Origin: Monoplex corrugatus
Lineage: Eukaryota > Mollusca > Gastropoda > Littorinimorpha > Ranellidae
Direction of reading: 5' to 3'
NCBI GenBank assembly: GCA_030674185.1
Contig: CM060312.1
Coordinates: 55,195,405 to 55,259,404, forward strand
Length of the DNA stretch: 64,000 nt
A program made the translations under genes and the position numbers. Position 1 is the stretch's first letter; every line of letters begins with the position of its first letter. The notes under the pieces are model-generated. The model was given only the letters and a program-made list of their open reading frames with translations, was not told where the DNA came from and did not search any database. Below, in pieces: positions 57,602-64,000 of the stretch.

Positions 57602-58394
57602 TTCTCATGATGATCACTGTTCTGTTTCTTCCGCCGCTTTCATTCTTGGATTATTTGACATTGGAGTCTTTGATGTTGACAGTTCACGGGAGCTGTCATT
57701 GGAGGGACGTTTTGTGGTGATCACACCAGGCAAGACGCTTGTTCAGTCCAACTCGACTAAATGATTGCTGTCAGTATGGTCTTGAATGATGGTGAGGACC
57801 TGTAACTTCCCACTCCTAGTCATCAGTTCTTTGCGATGTCCACTTTACCGCGCTGAGTGGTTGGAGCAACTTTTTTTTTTCATATGTGTGTATAAAGTAT
57901 AGCCTTTAGAGTATAAAAGATATTACTTTCTTTAAATAGTTTGTACGAACGCTTTCTCATCTGAGACGATACTGTCCATATATGGCACAGCTGTTTTCCT
58001 GATAAGGACAACTTTTTTCCTTATTAGATGACGTGTTTCCCGCGTAAAGACAAATTGTACCTTGTATGAGACATTTCATCGTGTTGTTAGTTTTTCAGAA
58101 TCAGTCGATAGAATCACTTCATGATCAAACTTGTCAAGAGGTGTGAGAAGTTGCCAGTGGATGGCAAAATGATCTGAGTGATGAATAAATTGTTCTCAGA
58201 CTTCAGTAATAAAGTTCATGGCAAGATGGCAACTTGGGCAGGAGTTTTGAATAGTTGGATTGTTACATCTTCAAGTCGAACGGAGTTTTAAGTCCTCTTA
58301 GCTAAGTTAATCACTATCAGTTCAAACTAAATTGAAATCTTGTCGTCTGGGGTTCCCCCCCCCCCCCCTCCTCCGATAAACCATCCGACATTGA
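57602..58394. other. Non-coding
   Basis: A tRNA-like TACCGCGCTGAGTGGTTGGA followed by GCAAC and a T-run at about 57848-57875 may be a SINE head. C-run at 58355-58368. No gene recognised. Confidence 0.45.
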
Positions 58395-58585
58395 CATGAC
58401 TTCCTGGATCTTTAACGTGAACACTTGACGTTGTCCGTGCGGATGCACATGAAGGGGCTTTAGGTTCTGGCAGGTCTGTACACATGTTGACTTGGGAAAT
58501 CAGAAGTACACAGCATGCAAGGATCGAACCGCTGGCTTTCCAGTTGGAAGTCTGACGTCTCTTTCTCTAAACCACCGCGCCCATA
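58395..58585 (-). repeat. tRNA-derived SINE, minus
   Basis: On the minus strand, GGGCGCGGTGGTTTAGAGAA (A box) is followed by CCAGCGGTTCGATCCTTGCA (B box GGTTCGATCC), then a tRNA-unrelated body with CCCAAGTCAACATGTGTACA and AAAGCCCCTTCATGTGCATC. It ends near GTTAAAGATCCAGG. This is the most complete tRNA-SINE in the window. It shares body blocks with 16050-16195. Confidence 0.7.
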
Positions 58586-58805
58586 GATTAGATATTAAAA
58601 TATTGAATTCACTCAACGTTTCCCAGGTGAGGAATGTTATATCGGACTGAGCTATCATTCTGTTTGAAAGCTGACTGATAATTGAATTTTCTGTATCTGT
58701 TTTCTTTTCTTTTGTTTTTTTACCCGGAATGAGGATGGTGGTGATGGTGGTTATAAGATAATGTGTTCAAAGTCAAATGTTGACTCCATCTGAGAAAAGT
58801 TATAC
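58586..58805. other. Short non-coding gap
   Basis: No feature recognised; T-rich near 58700. Confidence 0.5.

Positions 58806-58880
<75 letters not shown>
58806..58880. repeat. (GT)n microsatellite
   Basis: About 36 GT units. Confidence 0.98.
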
Positions 58881-58883
<3 letters not shown>

Positions 58884-59526
58884 GTTGGCAGACATTTAAA
58901 GAAGAAAAACGAAATAAAAACACCGCAGGTTTTTCTTTCCCAATGGTTTGACCTGTACGGTCTTTCATAAAAGATTTTGCTGTTATAGATGTAATTGAAA
59001 TAAGATATATTTCTTTGATCTCACTTGTAATTCGTTTGGAACAAAGACATCAAAATTGAAGTGAACTACGTTAGGAGCGTAGGTGATGTAGGGTTAATAA
59101 TCGCTTCCTCCTGTATTTTGCAACAGTTATTTTTACCTTCGGAGCTAAACGACAAGCACACAGCAGTCACGCTATACTGGGTTCATCAACATGATATCAT
59201 AATCTCTTCATCCAGAAGAATTGGAAGATGAGAAGAGGGAGGAGGAAGAGGAAAAAGACAGAGGGGGGAGGGGATAGAAGAGGGATGTTTGAGGGGACAC
59301 ATCTGTAAAAACTCTATAGCAGGGTAGGTGGGGAATCCACTCTCAGATCTCCACACGGTGTCGTAAGGCTTTTAGGACGCTGTTACCCATTCACTAGTTT
59401 CATCTGTGGAGTGCTGTAAGGCTTTGTGCTAACGTACGTAGCAGACATCACTATCTAAATCTGCAGTCTCTTCTAGCAGAGAAACTGCATCACACTCCAC
59501 ACTCCTGACACTTGAAGACACCACAT
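58881..59526. other. Single-copy-looking non-coding DNA
   Basis: Polypurine patch at 59222-59285. No gene recognised. Confidence 0.5.
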
Positions 59527-59621
59527 GCCAATCAGAGAGACTTCTGCTTGGACACACAACTGTTTACTGCTTGTTTTAGTATCAGGAAATATGGCGGACA
59601 AGTGTTGCAAGGGAGTTAAGT
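59527..59621 (+). promoter_or_regulatory. Candidate promoter plus first coding exon
   Basis: GCCAATCAGAG (CCAAT box) lies about 60 bp before AATATGGCGGACAAGTG. The frame MADKCCKGV is followed by AA/GTGAGTC, a good 5' splice site (GT at 59620). Start context, splice site and CCAAT box are consistent with a short first exon, but no matching second exon is identified. The plus-strand internal exon candidate at 61494 needs a different phase. Confidence 0.2.
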
Positions 59622-59989
59622 GAGTCGTCATTGAGTCGGAAAAGAGGGGAGATAAATGTGTCCCTTGGGCCCCAGTCACTTAGGGGAACACAGATGGGCT
59701 TTGGAAGCACTGTGGATGGAGTAGATGTTGCGTGAGCATCTAACCGCTTTATTGAGAGGCTGTCTATTGGCAAGATGGCCACGATTACTTGCTGTCAGAT
59801 CTGAAGAAGAGCCGTTGATGAATCGTTGTTGTTCCAACACAAGCAGAGCGCTTCATTCACCGGAAGCATATTGCTTGTGCAGTTGTTTGGGAAAACCGAG
59901 AACGAAAACTTTCAACTCTCTTTCTTTCGATTTTTACATTTGTGCAGATGCGTCTATCGTTTTTACGCCCGTTAATTTAATTTGCACAC

Positions 59990-60053
59990 GGGAGAGAGAG
60001 AGAGGAGAGGAGAGAGAGGGGGGGGGAGAGACACCTTCCACCAAGTGAGAGAG

Positions 60054-60098
<45 letters not shown>

Positions 60099-60135
60099 CA
60101 GAGAGAGAGAGAGAGAGAAAGAAAGAGAGAGAGAG
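59990..60135. repeat. GA and GT microsatellites
   Basis: GA/GGA tract, G-run, GT run (60058-60097), then GA/GAAA. Confidence 0.95.
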
Positions 60136-60347
60136 ATTATAATCTCAATGTAATCTTAAGGTTTTAAGTAAAAAAACCAAACGCAGTTTTCCGTTAATTA
60201 AATAACTTCGGCAAAGTTAGGTGTCACGACAGTGCCTCTAAATAATGATAACATTGTGACGAAAGTCAGTTTAAATTGTTTTACAGTGAATGTTTGCGGT
60301 CTCATATTCCTGGAAAATCAGTCCACACAACAACAGACTTACGTTGA
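60136..60347. other. Short AT-rich non-coding gap
   Basis: No feature recognised. Confidence 0.5.
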
Positions 60348-60683
60348 ATGAACACTGAATGCCAAATGGATCTGTATCTATACAGCAAAACATTTGCTGC
60401 AGGCAAACCTTTTACCAAAATCTCTAATCAAATGACAAGTTTGAGTGGCAGAGAAATCATACCGCAATTTTTGATGATTCCACACACAGGAGGATGTAGA
60501 TGTGGACAGATTGATCTATATCACATCAGAAGCTATAAGTTATGTAGATTATTCAGACCTTGCCATCTCGTACGATTTATACACAGGTTTATCAGTTATG
60601 ACGTCTGTGCTGTAAATGTAATTGTTACGTATCTTTATGGCGTGGTATTGTGGTATAACACAAATAAAAGAACTCGTTCATGA
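60348..60683 (+). CDS. Unrecognised 111-codon ORF
   Basis: Starts MNTECQMDLYLYSKTFAAGK. Contains GGCRCGQIDLYHIRSYKLCR, then a hydrophobic stretch (VCAVNVIVTYLYGVVLWY) near the C-terminus that could span a membrane. No family recognised, no strong start context. Possibly chance. Confidence 0.18.
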   Translation: MNTECQMDLYLYSKTFAAGKPFTKISNQMTSLSGREIIPQFLMIPHTGGCRCGQIDLYHIRSYKLCRLFRPCHLVRFIHRFISYDVCAVNVIVTYLYGVVLWYNTNKRTRS

Positions 60684-61280
60684 GCTGTGGTGCCATTTTG
60701 AAGACTCTATCGCCGAAATTCTCTTGTCTGGGCGTTGAGACGGACACTTCGGTTGTTATGTTGAGCCTTCTGACGTAATTTCCGCCGCTGAAACTGTCAT
60801 ATGACGAGTGATTTGGCAAGTGGCTCGCCTACAACAGACGTTCTGTTGCGCAGATACAGGTCTAATGGGGACCGGTGGGATTTCATGTACGAAACTTGTT
60901 AAAGCGGTTGTAGTTTAGTTTATTCTTGTATATATGCAGCATCCTGCCACCTGCTCATGTGTAGTTTGCACTTGGTAATGACAGCATTACCAGAGTCAGT
61001 CTCGAAGAATAAGCGTTAATCACCCACCGTGCCCCAGGAATAGAACTGTCAGTTGTATAAATAAAAAAATTGAAACCAGTCCTGTTAGCCCCAGTCACGG
61101 ATATCAATTAATGGACACACAGGTCACAAAAAAATCATGATGATTCCACTGGAGTGATAGTCGGTGAAGAGCAAATTTTTAGATTTCCAGGCCATTCTTT
61201 TTGTTTTATTTCATCTATGTATGTTACTTGGATGGGAACATGGATAGGGTGTCGGGATAAAGTATGCATATATGTATGTG
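60684..61280. other. Non-coding
   Basis: No feature recognised. Confidence 0.5.
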
Positions 61281-61300
61281 TGTATTTGTATGTGTGTGTG

Positions 61301-61342
<42 letters not shown>

Positions 61343-61382
61343 TGGAGGGAGGCGAGAAAAAAAGAGAGAGAGAGAGAGAGAC
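61281..61382. repeat. GT then GA microsatellite
   Basis: GTAT/GT (61270-61304) then GA with one GGTTGGAGGGAGGCGAG interruption. Confidence 0.96.
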
Positions 61383-61493
61383 TATGCTGTCATCATAATT
61401 GAAACCTGAAAGCACAATAGGAGACAAACATTTTATTTAGGAAATGTTCCTTACAAAGAATCGCAGTTTTCGACTTTCTCCTTCCCTGTTTAG

Positions 61494-61584
61494 AAGGAGG
61501 TACGTCTCGTGATTGTGCTGATGTCAAGTACTTGGCAGCACAGTCGGATGCTGAAGTGAAGCCGGAGATGACACATCATGATAA
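61494..61584 (+). CDS. Candidate internal exon (91 bp)
   Basis: Bounded by a strong acceptor (TTTCTCCTTCCCTGTTTAG, AG at 61492-61493) and a donor AA/GTATGT (GT at 61585). Only one of the three frames is open: two bases, then GGTSRDCADVKYLAAQSDAE and VKPEMTHHD, then two bases. Ordinary protein composition. No family recognised. The combination of both splice sites with a single open frame is the best host-exon signal in the window, but there is no partner exon. Confidence 0.3.
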
Positions 61585-61803
61585 GTATGTTCTTAATATA
61601 ATGCAGCATCTTGTGACAATGTAAAGACAAGTCACCGGACGTTTCCACCCTTGACTCTCATTGTTCGTCACATATTGTTGGTTGTGCTGGTATGTATGTA
61701 ATCTGCGTAAATTCCAGTCCAAACATCTTATATTCGAAGAATCCGTACGTTGTTTCTCCTCATGCCATACAATTCAGATAATCCGTTTTCAAAAATACAA
61801 GTC

Positions 61804-62062
61804 TACCGATATTTCCATTCTTCATGTTAAGCCCCTCATGTACCGATATTTCCATTCTTCATGTTAAGCCCCTCATGTACCGATATTTCCATTCTTCATG
61901 TTAAGCCCCTCATGTACCGATATTTCCATTCTTCATGTTAAGCCCCTCATGTACCGATATTTCCATTCTTCATGTTAAGCCCCTCATGTACCGATATTTC
62001 CATTCTTCATGTTAAGCCCCTCATGTACCGATATTTCCATTCTTCATGTTAAGCCCCTCATG
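61804..62062. repeat. 37-bp tandem repeat, 7 near-identical copies
   Basis: Unit: TACCGATATTTCCATTCTTC plus ATGTTAAGCCCCTCATG. The copies appear identical apart from the ends, implying recent expansion. Confidence 0.97.
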
Positions 62063-62288
62063 TACATGTCTGGGTTCGGGGGTTTACCTGACATCCGTAT
62101 AAACATGTTTTATTTCAGACGACTGATGTTTTAGGGGCTAGCTGCCCTTTTCAGTTGTTGACGCTTGGACTGGAGATTTTGTTCTTTTTTCATTCGCTGT
62201 GTAGATAATCAGGCCATATCTGGAATGAGTGTGGAGGGCTTTCTCCCCCCCCCCCTCCACTTCCTGCTGGCTGCCATGGAGATGGTGG

Positions 62289-62403
62289 TCAGGGGAAAGT
62301 AGCTTTCCTCCCACAGTCTCTTGCGAGACAAGACGGTGGGGAGGAGAGCACTAGTAGCTGAAGGCGGATCTTGTTGAGGCACATGACCCAGTGGTGCTCC
62401 ACC
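62289..62403 (-). CDS. Candidate exon, PH-domain-helix-like
   Basis: On the minus strand, CATCACGTCTCTTCAG (AG at 62404-62405) is a plausible acceptor. One frame then reads VEHHWVMCLNKIRLQLLVLS and continues 17 codons to TGA at 62289-62291. The W-x3-L-x2-I pattern resembles the C-terminal helix of a PH domain; this is inference from a short motif. A second frame (62209-62445, 78 codons) is open over the same DNA, so the choice is uncertain. Confidence 0.18.
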
Positions 62404-62417
62404 CTGAAGAGACGTGA

Positions 62418-63590
62418 TGTCTGATGTAGATGACCGTGTAGACATGTGCGTTAGGTGACCTTTTAGACATTTGTGTTAGATGTCCGTGTAGACATTTGTG
62501 TTTGATGACCGTGTAGACATGTGTGTTAGATGACCGTGTAGACATGTGTGTTAGATGACCGTGTAGACATTTGTGTTAGATGACCGTGTAGACATTTGTG
62601 TTAGATGACCGTGTAGACATGTGTGTTAGATGACCGTGTAGACATTTGTGTTAGATGACTGTGTAGACATGTGTGTTAGATGACCGTGTAGACATGTGTG
62701 TTAGATGACTGTGTAGACATTTGTGTTAGATGACCGTGTAGACATTTGTGTTAGATGACCGTGTAGACATGTTGTTAGATGACTGTGTAGACATGTGTGT
62801 TAGATGACCGTTGTAGACATGTGTGTTAGATGACTGTGTAGACATTTGTGTTTGATGACCGTGTAGACATTTGTGTTAGATGACCGTGTAGACATTTGTG
62901 TTAGATGACTGTGTAGACATTTGTGTTTGATGACCGTGTAGACATTTGTGTTAGATGACGTGTAGACATTTGTGTTAGATGACCGTGTAGACATTTGTGT
63001 TAGATGACCGTGTAGACATGTGTGTTAGATGACCGTGTAGACATGTGTGTTAGATGACTGTGTAGACATTTGTGTTTGATGACCGTGTAGACATTGTGTT
63101 AGATGACTGTGTAGACATGTGTGTTAGATGACCGTGTAGACATTTGTGTTAGATGACTGTGTAGACATGTGTGTTAGATGACCGTGTAGACATTTGTGTT
63201 AGATGACCGTGTAGACATGTGTGTTAGATGACTGTGTAGACATGTGTGTTAGATGACCGTGTAGACATTTGTGTTAGATGACTGTGTAGACATGTGTGTT
63301 AGATGACCGTGTAGACATTTGTGTTAGATGACTGTGTAGACATGTGTGTTAGATGACTGTGTAGACATTTGTGTTAGATGACTGTGTAGACATGTGTGTT
63401 AGATGACCGTGTAGACATTTGTGTTAGATGACCGTGTAGACATTTGTGTTAAATGACTGTGTAGACATTTGTGTTAGATGACCGTGTAGACATTTGTGTT
63501 TGATGACCGTGTAGACATGTGTGTTAGATGACTGTGTAGACATGTGTGTTAGATGACCGGTAGACGTTTGCGTTAGATGACCGTGCAGAC
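62418..63590. repeat. 25-bp minisatellite (~47 copies)
   Basis: Unit: GTAGACATTTGTGTTAGATG plus ACCGT. Two independent binary sites, ACATTTGTG or ACATGTGTG and GACCGTG or GACTGTG, plus occasional TTTGATG. Only a few one-base indels. Minus-strand Ser/Thr/Asn/His frames are artefacts. Confidence 0.97.
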
Positions 63591-63789
63591 TGATTTGATT
63601 GATTGATTGTGGGGGAAGGGGGGCTTATCTAATCTGGACTGATTCACCTGAACAAGACGATGTTAAGATGGGACAGTGAGAAGGTCAGTTTCAATGTAGC
63701 GCACCCCGAGATTCGAAGCTACAACCATTAGCATGTGAATCCGACGCTCAAACCAACGACCGTGGAGACATTTGCGCTATAACATATAT
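63591..63789. other. Array edge and reversed SINE-like piece
   Basis: GATT units and a G-run (63593-63622), then a reversed tRNA-like piece (GAGATTCGAAGCTAC and GACGCTCAAACCAACGACCG, 63707-63765). Confidence 0.4.
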
Positions 63790-63875
63790 TGCATAGTGCC
63801 ATAGTTGGTAGAAGGTGACTTCAGCCGTGACTCGAGATCTGATGTCTTTGAGTTCCGTTTAAGCCCGCAGTATAA
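63790..63875 (+). repeat. SINE-like repeat (family S), copy 3
   Basis: ATAGTTGGTAGAAGGTGACT, AGCCGTGACTCGAGATCTGA and TGTCTTTGAGTTCCGTTTAA align with the first half of the copies at 23690 and 52421. Confidence 0.5.
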
Positions 63876-63898
63876 TGACGGCTTGTCCACAGTCCATC

Positions 63899-64000
63899 TT
63901 AACCCTTTGACTCCCGCACCCTGTCCAACAGCATCCCGCGTTGTCAACCATGCTGGCAAAGCAAAAACGTAATCATTTGATTCCCTCACCCTATCCACCT
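63899..64000. mobile_element. Foldback MITE with TTAA ends, copy C (cut by window)
   Basis: TTAACCCTTTGACTCCCGCA, then CAGCATCCCGCGTTGTCAAC and a second arm start (ATTCCCTCACCCTATCCACC) run off the window end. It is the left half of the element seen at 30091 and 49485. Confidence 0.8.

Noticed and set aside
62418..63590. CRISPR-like array (25-bp repeats)
   Set aside because: Direct tandem repeats without spacers.

Overview
The window is eukaryotic, intron-rich or intergenic DNA from an animal, most probably a mollusc and perhaps a gastropod. The basis is indirect: non-LTR retrotransposons of RTE, CR1/L2 and I/Nimb type, tRNA-derived SINE fragments, a TTAA-flanked foldback element, very long CA/GT, TCTG, GATA and trinucleotide microsatellites, and no operons, Shine-Dalgarno sites or compact genes. 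The species assignment is inference.

Layout: 0.1-7.6 kb is one old 42-bp minisatellite field with a young homogeneous core (4966-6183), split by a nearly intact RTE-type LINE (1358-4191, minus) with a 10-bp target duplication. 8.7-10.2 kb is a degenerate ~170-bp tandem array interrupted by a ~567-bp retroelement with its own 10-bp duplication; two more copies lie at 20.3 and 25.2 kb. 11.5-13.5 kb is a broken I/Nimb-like LINE (RT end, RNase H, zinc finger). 16.4-17.7 kb is a 30-bp array. 18.7-26 kb is mainly microsatellites and dispersed repeats.

At 26.3-38.0 kb two nearly identical CR1/L2-type LINEs face each other in opposite orientation, with smaller nested inverted duplications and a foldback MITE between them. 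38-45 kb is microsatellite-rich. 43.6-44.3 kb (60-bp), 45.2-45.4 kb (16/48-bp) and 46-49 kb (40-bp) are tandem arrays. 49-64 kb has more single-copy DNA, with weak candidate exons, further SINE fragments, two more MITE copies (49.5 kb and the right edge) and 37-bp and 25-bp arrays at 61.8-63.6 kb.

The only long coding regions I can support are the retrotransposon polymerases. Host-gene evidence is limited to short open segments with good splice-like borders (51.54, 59.59, 61.49, 62.40 kb), one zinc-finger-like ORF (17.96 kb), one small ORF with a signal-peptide-like start (49.2 kb) and one promoter-like segment (32.2 kb); all are low confidence. Most other long open frames are artefacts of tandem repeats. 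I found no clear previously undescribed multi-gene system. The best candidates for follow-up are the nested-palindrome TTAA element family and the compound inverted structure at 26-38 kb.
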